10,250 bases of DNA. Source: Gammaproteobacteria bacterium (GTDB lineage Bacteria; Pseudomonadota; Gammaproteobacteria; Chromatiales; Sedimenticolaceae). Location: positions 1 to 10,250 of the forward strand of contig JAGRHB010000020.1 in assembly GCA_020445245.1 (NCBI GenBank), given 5' to 3'. Positions 1 to 6,957 of the stretch are shown in pieces (positions within the stretch are counted from its first letter, which is position 1; each line of letters begins with the position of its first letter). The notes under the pieces are model-generated. The model was not told the origin of the DNA and ran no database searches. It saw only the letters and a list, made by a program, of their open reading frames with translations. The position numbers and the translations under genes are program-made.

Positions 1-519
1 CACCCCGAGCGTCTGCAGGGCCGCCATGTGGGCCTTGGTCGGGTAGCCCTTGTGCTGCGCCAGGCCATAGCCGGGATAACTGCGATCGAGCACCAGCATC
101 TCGTGGTCACGACTGACCTTGGCGATGATAGACGCCGCCGAGATACAGGGTTCACTGGCGTCCCCGCCCACGATCGCGCGCGCCGGACATTCGAGGCGCG
201 GCAGTCGGTTGCCATCGACCAGCGCCTGTCGCGGGGCGATATCCAGCGCGGACACTGCGCGCTGCATTGCCAGCAGACTGGCCTGCAGGATGTTTATCTC
301 GTCGATCTCCTCGACCTCGGCGCGCCCCAGCGCCCAACACAACGCAAGGCTGGTGATCTCGTCAAACAGGGCCTCGCGGCGCCGTTCCGAGAGCTTCTTT
401 GAGTCATCGAGCCCGGCGATCGGCCGGCCAGGATCGAGGATCACCGCAGCCGCGACCACGGGCCCTGCCAGCGGTCCGCGCCCGACCTCGTCCACCCCGC
501 ATACCAGTTGTTCAGACAA
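1..519 (-). CDS. rnhB: Ribonuclease HII, 3' end cut by the window edge
   Basis: RNase HII cleaves the RNA strand of RNA-DNA hybrids and starts removal of single ribonucleotides from DNA in the cytoplasm. I translated this frame by hand: 173 codons are visible and it runs off the window without a stop. The N-terminus carries [13 protein letters not shown], followed by [23 protein letters not shown] and HKGYPT, all family hallmarks. The four acidic catalytic residues fall at D10, E11, D102 and D120, with the same spacing as E. coli D16, E17, D108 and D126. About 25 to 30 C-terminal residues are missing. I chose a TTG start at 519-517. It overlaps the end of lpxB by 8 bases and has a G-rich stretch (527-531) about 7 bases upstream. 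An in-frame GTG at 552-550 is possible but would overlap lpxB more. Identity is certain; the start is less so. Confidence 0.95.
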   Translation of the reverse strand, partial: MSEQLVCGVDEVGRGPLAGPVVAAAVILDPGRPIAGLDDSKKLSERRREALFDEITSLALCWALGRAEVEEIDEINILQASLLAMQRAVSALDIAPRQALVDGNRLPRLECPARAIVGGDASEPCISAASIIAKVSRDHEMLVLDRSYPGYGLAQHKGYPTKAHMAALQTLGV

Positions 520-1672
520 GACCGCGCCCCCGCAACAGTTCGACCACAGCACGTGCGGCCTCGCGATTGGTGTCCATTCGCAGCTGCTCGTGGATCACCC
601 GATACCGGGTGGCAATGAATTCGCGTCGCGCGGGATCCTGAAAGAATGCCAGCAATGGCGGCAGCAGGTGCTGTATTTCACACTCACCCTGGATGAACTC
701 TGGCGCCAGGCGCTCGTCGGCCAGCAGATTGGCCATCGCCACATGTTTGACCTTGACCAGTCCGAACAGGCGAGCCACCGCATAGGTCGCCGCCTGTACC
801 TTGTAGCCGACCACCATCGGACGTTTGCTCAGCAGGCCTTCGAGCGTCGCCGTGCCGGATGCCGTCAACACCACGTCGGCCGCCGCCAGTGCGGCACGAC
901 TGGCATTGAGTACGACGCGCACCGGCAGTTCACGGGCGACATCGCGCAGGACCTGCTCGAAAATCGCCCGCGTGGTTTCATTGACGAGCGGCACCACGAC
1001 CTGCAGATCGGGCAGGTGTTCGCGAAGTGCCACCACCGTCTCAATGAACGGCCGGGCGAGGCGACCGACCTCGCCGCGCCGGCTTCCCGGTAACATTGCC
1101 AGCACCGGAGCATCGGGGTCGAGACCGAGTGCCTGGCGCGCCGCAGTGCGGTCAGGTTGCAACGGCATGTCGCAGGCCAGGGGGTGCCCGACATAGTGCG
1201 ACGGCACCTGGTAACGGTCGAGAAACCCGGTCTCGAACGGGAAGATGGTCAGCAGCAGATCCACCGCCCGGCGGATCTTGCGCACGCGGCGCGTCCGCCA
1301 GGCCCAGACGGTCGGACTCACATAGTGCACCGTAGGCACGCCGGCAGCGCGCATCCGGCACTCGACACCGAGGTTGAAATCGGGGGCATCGACTCCGATG
1401 AATGCCGCCGGCGGGGCGTCCTTCCATCGCTGCAGAAGGCTTGCGCGCAGCTGCAGCAGTCGCGGCAGGTGTTGCAGGACCTCGAACAGACCCATCACCG
1501 ACAGATTATCCATCGAAGCCCATTCGTCGATGCCACTGGCAGTCATCAATGGACCGGCAACGCCCTCGAACTGAACACCTGGCAGCAACTCACGCAGCGC
1601 ATCCATCAGTCCAGCAGCAAGCAGATCACCCGAAGGCTCTGCGGCAACGATACCGATGCGCAGCGGCCGCAC
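512..1672 (-). CDS. lpxB: Lipid-A-disaccharide synthase LpxB
   Basis: LpxB is a family 19 glycosyltransferase at the inner face of the inner membrane. It joins UDP-2,3-diacylglucosamine to lipid X, forming the beta-1,6-linked tetraacyl disaccharide 1-phosphate of lipid A. The 386-residue product is close to E. coli LpxB (382). Visible landmarks are IVAAEPSGD near residues 8-16, GVDAPDFN at 93-100, [10 protein letters not shown] at 116-125, LPGSR at 194-198, PLVN at 228-231 and ASGTATLE at 271-278 in the nucleotide-sugar half. The frame also allows a TTG two codons earlier (1678). I prefer GTG at 1672 because GAGGG at 1685-1681 lies 8 bases upstream of it but only 2 from the TTG. It starts 11 bases after the lpxA stop, and its own end overlaps rnhB by 8 bases, which suggests coupled translation. 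Confidence 0.97.
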   Translation of the reverse strand: MRPLRIGIVAAEPSGDLLAAGLMDALRELLPGVQFEGVAGPLMTASGIDEWASMDNLSVMGLFEVLQHLPRLLQLRASLLQRWKDAPPAAFIGVDAPDFNLGVECRMRAAGVPTVHYVSPTVWAWRTRRVRKIRRAVDLLLTIFPFETGFLDRYQVPSHYVGHPLACDMPLQPDRTAARQALGLDPDAPVLAMLPGSRRGEVGRLARPFIETVVALREHLPDLQVVVPLVNETTRAIFEQVLRDVARELPVRVVLNASRAALAAADVVLTASGTATLEGLLSKRPMVVGYKVQAATYAVARLFGLVKVKHVAMANLLADERLAPEFIQGECEIQHLLPPLLAFFQDPARREFIATRYRVIHEQLRMDTNREAARAVVELLRGRGLV

Positions 1673-1680
1673 GCGCAACG

Positions 1681-1685
1681 CCCTC
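1681..1685 (-). promoter_or_regulatory. Ribosome binding site that sets the lpxB start
   Basis: GAGGG overlaps the lpxA stop codon and lies 8 bases before GTG at 1672. It lies only 2 bases before the alternative TTG at 1678, too close for normal initiation. It therefore supports the shorter LpxB and suggests that ribosomes finishing lpxA reinitiate on lpxB. Confidence 0.6.
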
Positions 1686-2454
1686 AGCGCACGATGCTGC
1701 GTTCGCTGACGGCCAGAAACTCCGCCATCACGCGCAGCTCGTCGCTCCCCACAGCCGATGCAGCTATCTGCTGGCGTGCAGTCGCCAGCGGCAGCTCCGA
1801 GGTATAGAGCGTCTTGTAGGCCCGTTTGATTGTGGCGATCTGCTCAGCGGTGAAGCCGCGCCTGTGCAGTCCCTCACTGTTGATGCCGTGTGGCCGTGCC
1901 GGATGACCAGCGGCCATGACGTACGGCGGGATGTCCTTGCTGATCACACTACCCATCCCAGTGAAGCAATGCTGACCGATACGGCAGAACTGATGCACGA
2001 TGCTGAAGCCACCGAGTATCGCCCAGTCACCTATGTGGACATGCCCACCCAGTGACGCTGCGTTGGCAAGAATCACCTGATTGCCGATGCGACAGTCGTG
2101 CGCCACATGCGTATAGGCCATCAGGAGGTTGTCATTGCCGATACAGGTGCACGACTGATCCTGAACAGTGCCCCGATGCACGGTAGTGAACTCGCGAATG
2201 GTGTTGCGATCGCCAATCTCGAGGGAGGTCTGCTCACCCGCGTATTTCTTGTCCTGCGGATCCTCGCCCACGGAGGCAAACTGGAAGATACGATTGTCGC
2301 GCCCGATACTGCACGGGCCACGAATCACTGCATGAGGTCCGACCGTGGTTCCTTTGGCTATCCTGACCCCGGCACCGACAATCGTGAACGGTCCGATGGA
2401 CACGCCCTCGTCGATTTCCGCAGCCGGATCGATGACCGCACGTGAGTCGATCAC
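1684..2454 (-). CDS. lpxA: UDP-N-acetylglucosamine acyltransferase LpxA
   Basis: LpxA performs the first step of lipid A synthesis: it transfers a 3-hydroxyacyl chain from acyl-ACP to the 3-OH of UDP-GlcNAc in the cytoplasm. The 256-residue protein (E. coli 262) shows left-handed beta-helix hexapeptide repeats through residue ~180, then a helical C-terminal part. Landmarks are IGRDN, QFASVGE, KYAGE, IREFTTVHRGT and THVAHDC, whose H119 matches catalytic H125 of E. coli. The hydrocarbon-ruler position (G173 in E. coli) is M167 here, in the stretch FTGMGS, as in Pseudomonas aeruginosa. The open frame extends upstream inside fabZ, but homology begins at GTG 2454 (IDSRAVIDP), 2 bases after the fabZ TGA. 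The Shine-Dalgarno is weak (GGA about 10 bases away), so coupling to fabZ is likely. Confidence 0.97.
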   Translation of the reverse strand: MIDSRAVIDPAAEIDEGVSIGPFTIVGAGVRIAKGTTVGPHAVIRGPCSIGRDNRIFQFASVGEDPQDKKYAGEQTSLEIGDRNTIREFTTVHRGTVQDQSCTCIGNDNLLMAYTHVAHDCRIGNQVILANAASLGGHVHIGDWAILGGFSIVHQFCRIGQHCFTGMGSVISKDIPPYVMAAGHPARPHGINSEGLHRRGFTAEQIATIKRAYKTLYTSELPLATARQQIAASAVGSDELRVMAEFLAVSERSIVR

Positions 2455-2456
2455 GC

Positions 2457-2885
2457 TCAGAGATTCCGTGCAGTACACATGATCTCGGCAGAGGCAACCG
2501 CGCTGCCATCCACTTTGGCCTCGGCTGCAAAAACCCATATCTCGCGTCGATGTTTGAGCACCTCGACCTCGAACACGAGCTGGTCACCCGGCACCACCGG
2601 GCGCTTGAATCGCGCCTTGTCCACGCCCACCAGGTAATAGATCGCCTCTTTCGGGACCTCTGCGCTCTCCATCGCCAGAAGGCCCGTCGCCTGCGCCATG
2701 GCTTCGATCAGCAGGACCCCGGGCATCACCGGCTTGCTCGGGAAATGCCCCTGAAAGAACGGTTCGTTGATGGTTACGTTCTTGATCGCCACCAGACGCT
2801 TGCCCGGCTCGACTTCGATAACCCGATCCACCAGCAGGAACGGATACCGGTGCGGTAGCAGGCTTTGAATTTGCTGAATATCCAT
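2457..2885 (-). CDS. fabZ: 3-hydroxyacyl-ACP dehydratase FabZ
   Basis: FabZ dehydrates (3R)-hydroxyacyl-ACP to trans-2-enoyl-ACP in type II fatty acid synthesis in the cytoplasm. It draws on the same substrate pool as LpxA and LpxD, so its activity sets the balance between phospholipid and lipid A. The 142-residue hot-dog fold protein has [12 protein letters not shown] near residues 9-20 and [10 protein letters not shown] at 40-49, with catalytic H47. [11 protein letters not shown] follows at 55-65, with catalytic E61, and then [12 protein letters not shown]. It is slightly shorter than E. coli FabZ (151) because the N-terminal extension is missing. The ATG at 2885 is the only sensible start: no in-frame ATG, GTG or TTG lies in the short stretch upstream. 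Its best Shine-Dalgarno lies unusually far away (see 2900-2905). A 69-base gap separates it from lpxD, and lpxA follows after 2 bases. Confidence 0.98.
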   Translation of the reverse strand: MDIQQIQSLLPHRYPFLLVDRVIEVEPGKRLVAIKNVTINEPFFQGHFPSKPVMPGVLLIEAMAQATGLLAMESAEVPKEAIYYLVGVDKARFKRPVVPGDQLVFEVEVLKHRREIWVFAAEAKVDGSAVASAEIMCTARNL

Positions 2886-2899
2886 GGCGTCTAACGCAA

Positions 2900-2905
2900 C
2901 CTCCT
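2900..2905 (-). promoter_or_regulatory. Strong Shine-Dalgarno at unusual distance before fabZ
   Basis: A perfect AGGAGG lies 14 bases before the fabZ ATG, where 5 to 9 is usual, and no in-frame start codon sits closer. A five-codon frame (GTG at 2922, stop TGA at 2907-2905) ends on the first base of this motif. The rest of the 2886-2954 gap shows no clear promoter or terminator. Confidence 0.5.
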
Positions 2906-2954
2906 CAATGTTTGATCTTCACTTCTTTCTGTTCTGCAGACGCGGCTGCCGGGA

Positions 2955-3998
2955 TCATTCGCGCCCATGGTCATCCGGCCGCAACGAGGCCAGATCCTGC
3001 TCCAGCGCCTTGACCCGCCGCACCATATCATCGAGTTGGCGCAAACGCGCAAAGTTCTTCAGCCACACCGCATGCTCCATCGCCGGCACGGTTCCGGTGT
3101 ACACGCCCGGTTTCGATATCGACCGGGTCACCGATGAAACACCCGACACATGGACGTGATCGGTCAGCTCCACGTGACCGGTGATCCCTGCCCCACCGGC
3201 AATGGTGCAATAGGCACCCACACGCGACGAGCCGGCAATCGCGGCACAACCGGCGATCGCAGTATGCCGACCGACCTGTACGTTGTGCGCGACATGCACC
3301 TGGCTGTCGATCTTCACACCGTCCGCAATCGCGGTGTCGGCGATGGCACCACGATCGATCGACGAGCACGAACCCACTTCGACATCGTCACCCAACACGG
3401 CACGCCCGATCTGCGGGATCTTGACCCAGGCCCCTTCGTCATTTGCCAGACCGAAACCGTCGCTGCCGATCACCGCACCCGGGTGTATCAGACAGCGCCT
3501 GCCCAGCCGCGTATCGCTGCACAGCGTGACCGCAGCCACGAGGTGCGAACCGGCGCCGATAAAGGCATTTTCGAGCACCACACAACCGGGCCCAAGAATG
3601 ACACCATCTTCGATCACCGCACCGGGACCGACGTAACAGTTCGCGGCAATCGCCGCAGTCACCGCGACCTGCGCCAGCGGATCGACGACCGCAGTCGCGT
3701 GAACGCCGGGGGCAGGTTCGGCAGACGGATAGAGGCGGTTCATCACCCGAGCATGGGCCAGGTAGGGGTTGTCGGTGACCAGGCAATCCACCGGACAATC
3801 ATTGACGTCCGCCGGTGCGAGAATCACCGCAGACGCCCGGGTGGTCTTCAGATACGACTTGTAGTGACGATTGGCGAGAAAGCTGACGGCGCCCTCGTCG
3901 GCATCCTGCAAAGTCGCGACCCGGTCGACCATTCGGCCCGGGTCACCACGCAATTGCGCCTGTGCCACCTCGGCCAGTTCCTGCAACGTCAGCCCCAT
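2955..3998 (-). CDS. lpxD: UDP-3-O-(3-hydroxyacyl)glucosamine N-acyltransferase LpxD
   Basis: LpxD catalyses the third step of lipid A synthesis, N-acylation of UDP-3-O-acyl-glucosamine by 3-hydroxyacyl-ACP, as a cytoplasmic trimer. The 347-residue protein (E. coli 341) has an N-terminal uridine-binding domain at about 1-100 with DNPYLAHAR at 76-84. A hexapeptide-repeat beta-helix follows at about 100-300, with GSDGFGLA at 178-185 and VHVAHNV at 234-240. H238 matches catalytic H239 of E. coli. The C-terminal part (about 305-347) is a helix. Residues matching the E. coli acyl-pocket methionines 290 and 292 are S289 and T291. The frame could open at GTG 4016, overlapping the skp stop, but homology begins at ATG 3998 (MGLTLQELAE), which has a run of six G (4005-4010) upstream. 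It starts 14 bases after skp. Confidence 0.97.
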   Translation of the reverse strand: MGLTLQELAEVAQAQLRGDPGRMVDRVATLQDADEGAVSFLANRHYKSYLKTTRASAVILAPADVNDCPVDCLVTDNPYLAHARVMNRLYPSAEPAPGVHATAVVDPLAQVAVTAAIAANCYVGPGAVIEDGVILGPGCVVLENAFIGAGSHLVAAVTLCSDTRLGRRCLIHPGAVIGSDGFGLANDEGAWVKIPQIGRAVLGDDVEVGSCSSIDRGAIADTAIADGVKIDSQVHVAHNVQVGRHTAIAGCAAIAGSSRVGAYCTIAGGAGITGHVELTDHVHVSGVSSVTRSISKPGVYTGTVPAMEHAVWLKNFARLRQLDDMVRRVKALEQDLASLRPDDHGRE

Positions 3999-4012
3999 CG
4001 GATGCCCCCCGA

Positions 4013-4531
4013 TCACTTGGCTGCCTGATCGAGCTCACGCATGCGCAGCAATACCTTTTCGGTGATATTGGCGCGATCCGAGGCCCATGTCACACCGCTC
4101 TCCAACACGATGTCCAGGCTCTCCGCCTTGGCGACCTCGGCGATCACCTCGGACAGTACGCGACGCAGGCGGTCCATCTCTTCGCTGAGGCGCAGGCGCC
4201 GGTCGCTTTCCAGCTCTTCCTTGGCATTTTCGAGGCGCAGGGTGCGCGAGCGGATGTCGCGCTGCAGGCTTTTGGCCTCCGCGTCGCTCATCTTGTCGCG
4301 GTCGCGCAACAGCTTTTCTTCAAGCTGACTGATCTGCTCCTGTTGTGCAGCAGTCTTGGACTCGCGCGCAGCAAACTCCACACGAATCTTCTCACGTACC
4401 TTTGCCACCTGTGGCGCCTCGGTCTGAAGTCGCACCGCATTGACAACGGCCACCGTGACCTCCGCGGCGAAGGGCGCCATCGGCAGCAGGCACAGGGCCG
4501 CCACCGCTACCAACAACCGATGTTTGTTCAT
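4013..4531 (-). CDS. skp: Periplasmic OmpH/Skp-family chaperone
   Basis: Skp is a trimeric jellyfish-shaped periplasmic chaperone that holds unfolded outer-membrane proteins on their way to BamA, its upstream neighbour here. The 172-residue product begins with a signal peptide (MNKHRLL, hydrophobic to about residue 21), with likely cleavage at PFA|AEV or one residue later. A short beta segment follows (VTVAVVNAVR, 25-34), then a long charged helical hairpin at about 40-135 rich in K, R, E, Q and A (the tentacles). A C-terminal strand returns (LDIVLESG, 139-146). Sequence identity to E. coli Skp is modest, as is normal for this family, so the call rests on architecture and position. I chose ATG 4531 over ATG 4537 because GAGG at 4542-4539 is 7 bases from the former and only 1 from the latter. 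The gap to bamA is 17 bases. Confidence 0.92.
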   Translation of the reverse strand: MNKHRLLVAVAALCLLPMAPFAAEVTVAVVNAVRLQTEAPQVAKVREKIRVEFAARESKTAAQQEQISQLEEKLLRDRDKMSDAEAKSLQRDIRSRTLRLENAKEELESDRRLRLSEEMDRLRRVLSEVIAEVAKAESLDIVLESGVTWASDRANITEKVLLRMRELDQAAK

Positions 4532-4538
4532 CGTCATA

Positions 4539-4542
4539 CCTC
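4539..4542 (-). promoter_or_regulatory. Ribosome binding site that sets the skp start
   Basis: GAGG in the short bamA-skp gap lies 7 bases before ATG 4531 and 1 base before ATG 4537. This favours the second ATG and gives a signal peptide starting MNKHRLL. Confidence 0.6.
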
Positions 4543-4548
4543 GCAGGT

Positions 4549-6831
4549 TCAGAAGGTTGAACCGAAGGAGAACTGGAACTGTTCCTTCTCGTCCTGACTG
4601 TCAGCCGCGAACGGAATGGCGTAGCTCATCGTCAGTGCACCGACCGGAGAAAGCCAGGAGAATCCCAGGCCAGTGGAATAACGCAGTTCATTGGTGTCGA
4701 AAAGGCCGTTGTTCTTCAGATTGGCCACACTGCCAAGATCAACGAATGCCGCGAGCCGGACGGATTCACTGCTCTTCATGAAAGGTGGGGGAAACAGCAG
4801 TTCGAAGCTTCCCGCGTACATCGCATTGCCGCCGATGGAGTCGCCCTGCGAGTCACGCGGACCCACAGAACGCGCGGCAAAGCCGCGGATGCTGCCTGGT
4901 CCGCCACCGTAGAAGTTTTCCCACAGCGGCAGTATCGAAGTACCGCCCATGGCATCACCATAGGCGATTTCACCGTTGACTGATATGACGAAATCGTTGG
5001 TCAGCTCCCAGTAACGGCGATGCTCATAGGAAATCTTGTAGTACTGCAGATCGCTTCCCGGCAGGCTGACTTCACCGAACAGGGACTGCAGTGCACCGGT
5101 CCTGGGGAAGATTGCGCTGTTGCGCGAATCGTGACGCCAGTTGAGCGTCACCTCGAAGTCGAGGAACTCGTTCCCCTCTGCCGACTGGAAGTCCAGGACC
5201 TCCTGCGAAGGTGCTGCGCCCACCTCGAACTTGATGTGATGCAGCGCCAGGCCGAAGTTGAAGCGATTGAACTCACTCAGTGGGATACCGAAGCTCATCC
5301 CGACGATACCGTCATCGGTCTTGTAGTCGGCGGTATCCAGTTCATCGAAGTCCGTAGACTTGTAGATCAGATCGAATCCGCGGCTGATCCCGTCGATCGT
5401 GTAATAGGGGTTGGTCGAGGATACCTGGTAGTGGCGGTTTGCGCTGCTGGTCTTGAGTGCCAGCGATACCTTCTTGCCGGTACCCGCGAAGTTGTCCTGG
5501 TTGATGGACGCATTGAGAATCACGCCGTCAGACTGCGAGTAACCCAGGCCCGCCAGCAGTGAGCCAGATGGCTTTTCATCAACGCTGACATTGATATCCA
5601 CCTCGTCGACAGACGACGGTACCGAGGGGGTCTCAACCGACACATTGTCGAAATAGCCGGTGCGCTGCAGGCGCGTACGCGACAGTTTGAGTTTCTCGCC
5701 CGAGAACCACGCCGATTCCATCTGCCTGAATTCGCGGCGCACGACTTCGTCGCGGGTACGCGAGTTGCCCCGGATGTTGATACGCCGGACGTAGGCACGT
5801 TTGCCCGGATCGACGAAGAAAGTGATCGCCACCGTCTTTTTGTCTTCATCGATCTCGGGAACACTGTTGACGTTGGCGAACGCATGTCCGAGATCGGACA
5901 GTTTCGCCGACACGCGGTCGCTGCTCTCGACGACAGCCTTGCGCGCAAACGGCTCGCCACGGCGCAGGTGAATCAGCGGGAAGTATTCTTCCGCATCACC
6001 GACCAGATCACCGGCGAGGCGAATATCACTGATGGTGTAGATCGCACCCTCGTTGATATTGATGGTGATGTAGATATCCTTCTTGTCCGGCGTGATCGTG
6101 ACCTGGGTCGAGTCGATCTTGAAATTCACATAGCCGCGGTCGAGATAGTACGAACGCAGCGCCTCGAGATCGCCCGCCAGTTTGGGCCGGGAATACTGAT
6201 TGTCACGGGTGAAGCGCGACAGCCAGCCGCCGGTCGACAGTTCGAATTCGTCGAGCAGGTCTTCCTCGTCGAACATCTTGTTACCGACGATATTGATCTT
6301 TTTGATCAGCGCGGTTTCACCCTCGATCACGTCGATGTCGATGGAGACGCGATTGCGTTCAAGTGGCGTGACAGTCGAGGTCAAACTGACCGCATACTTG
6401 CCCTGGTTGTAGTACTGGCGCTCAAGTTCCTGCTCGATTCGGTCAAGTACCGAGCGCTCGAAGGTGCGGCCTTCGGCGAGCCCGATGTCTTTGAGTCCTT
6501 CCTTGAGCTTGTCGCTATCGATCGACTTGTTGCCTGAAAAGTTGATCTCCGAGATGGCCGGCCGCTCGGTGACCACGACGGCGAGCACGTCGCCATGTTT
6601 TTCCAGGCGCACATCCTGGAAGAAGCCCGTCTTGTAGAGCGCGCGCACGATATCCGAGGTGTGGTCGAGATCGACGGTATCACCGGGCTTGACGGGCAGG
6701 TAGTTGAAGACGGTTCCGGCGGTAATGCGCTGCAGGCCCTCCACCCGGATGTCGGAAATGCGAAACCCTTCTGCAAAAACCTGTGCGGCGGCGCCAAGCA
6801 GCAATAAAACACACCCGAGTCTTGCCCGCAT
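4549..6831 (-). CDS. bamA: Outer membrane protein assembly factor BamA
   Basis: BamA is the Omp85-family core of the BAM complex and folds beta-barrel proteins into the outer membrane. The 760-residue product has a signal peptide (hydrophobic core LGCVLLLLGAAAQVFA, cleavage before EGFRIS). Five POTRA domains span about 21-420; recognisable pieces are VEGLQRI, FSGNKS, INIVGNK, LAGDLEALRSYYLDRGY and RRINIRGN. A C-terminal 16-strand barrel fills the rest. The lid-loop motif is IRGF at 648-651 (VRGF in E. coli), and the protein ends in the beta-signal FQFSFGSTF. It is shorter than E. coli BamA (810), partly through a short loop 6 that lacks the E. coli cysteine pair; the mature protein has no cysteine. 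The frame opens at GTG 6849, but ATG 6831 is better placed, with AAGAGAG at 6843-6837 5 bases upstream. A TATAAT box lies 76 bases upstream. Confidence 0.98.
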   Translation of the reverse strand: MRARLGCVLLLLGAAAQVFAEGFRISDIRVEGLQRITAGTVFNYLPVKPGDTVDLDHTSDIVRALYKTGFFQDVRLEKHGDVLAVVVTERPAISEINFSGNKSIDSDKLKEGLKDIGLAEGRTFERSVLDRIEQELERQYYNQGKYAVSLTSTVTPLERNRVSIDIDVIEGETALIKKINIVGNKMFDEEDLLDEFELSTGGWLSRFTRDNQYSRPKLAGDLEALRSYYLDRGYVNFKIDSTQVTITPDKKDIYITININEGAIYTISDIRLAGDLVGDAEEYFPLIHLRRGEPFARKAVVESSDRVSAKLSDLGHAFANVNSVPEIDEDKKTVAITFFVDPGKRAYVRRINIRGNSRTRDEVVRREFRQMESAWFSGEKLKLSRTRLQRTGYFDNVSVETPSVPSSVDEVDINVSVDEKPSGSLLAGLGYSQSDGVILNASINQDNFAGTGKKVSLALKTSSANRHYQVSSTNPYYTIDGISRGFDLIYKSTDFDELDTADYKTDDGIVGMSFGIPLSEFNRFNFGLALHHIKFEVGAAPSQEVLDFQSAEGNEFLDFEVTLNWRHDSRNSAIFPRTGALQSLFGEVSLPGSDLQYYKISYEHRRYWELTNDFVISVNGEIAYGDAMGGTSILPLWENFYGGGPGSIRGFAARSVGPRDSQGDSIGGNAMYAGSFELLFPPPFMKSSESVRLAAFVDLGSVANLKNNGLFDTNELRYSTGLGFSWLSPVGALTMSYAIPFAADSQDEKEQFQFSFGSTF

Positions 6832-6836
6832 TTGCA

Positions 6837-6843
6837 CTCTCTT
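6837..6843 (-). promoter_or_regulatory. Ribosome binding site that sets the bamA start
   Basis: AAGAGAG lies 5 bases before ATG 6831. The upstream in-frame GTG at 6849 would place this motif inside the gene and has no clear purine-rich site of its own. The ATG also gives a more typical signal peptide (MRARLG...). Confidence 0.5.
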
Positions 6844-6907
6844 GTACACCGATTTCCCGTTGCGGCGACCTACACGCTCACGCGAGCCGGCCGTCAGAAG
6901 AGCCGGA

Positions 6908-6936
6908 ATTATAGGGTATTGGCAGAGCCAAAAGTA
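6908..6936 (-). promoter_or_regulatory. Candidate sigma-70-type promoter for bamA and downstream genes
   Basis: A perfect -10 hexamer TATAAT lies at 6913-6908 in the AT-richer part of the rseP-bamA gap. With a 17-base spacer the -35 position is TACTTT (6936-6931), a poor match to TTGACA, and no extended -10 TG is present. Transcription would begin near 6900 and leave a leader of roughly 70 bases. I found no sigma-E-type pair (GGAACTT with TCTGA or TCAAA) in the gap, although sigma-E control of bamA is known in E. coli. An activator or leaky promoter is possible. Confidence 0.4.
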
Positions 6937-6957
6937 GGCTCAAGCGGGTATCCCGCT
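6925..6957 (-). other. Tandem small hairpins just after rseP
   Basis: The RNA from this stretch can form a 6-bp stem with a 3-base loop, AGCGGG-ATA-CCCGCT (6957-6943), overlapping the rseP stop codon. A 5-bp stem with a 7-base loop, GAGCC-TACTTTT-GGCTC (6941-6925), follows it. Neither is followed by a U tract: the only T run (6933-6930) lies in the second loop. I therefore do not call an intrinsic terminator. They may protect or mark the 3' end of an rseP transcript, or be chance structures in GC-rich DNA. Confidence 0.35.

Noticed and set aside
119..1093. Plus-strand open frame of 324 codons across rnhB and lpxB
   Set aside because: It is antisense to two conserved enzymes with intact catalytic residues, has low-complexity composition, and shows no sign of its own start signals.
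3028..3057. GAACTT followed by TCGAT inside the end of lpxD as a sigma-E promoter for fabZ
   Set aside because: The -10 match is poor and the bases encode the C-terminal helix of LpxD. It is too weak to list as a promoter without start-site data.
4016..4016. GTG at 4016 as the lpxD start, overlapping the skp stop
   Set aside because: Homology with known LpxD begins at MGLTLQELAE, the ATG at 3998, and the six upstream residues have no counterpart.
6417..6440. Perfect sigma-E -35-like GGAACTT on the minus strand inside bamA
   Set aside because: No TCTGA- or TCAAA-like -10 lies 15 to 17 bases downstream, and the bases are explained by conserved bamA codons (QELERQYYNQG).
6925..6957. Intrinsic terminator after rseP
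   Set aside because: The stems are only 6 and 5 bp, and no U tract follows either one; the only T run lies in a loop.
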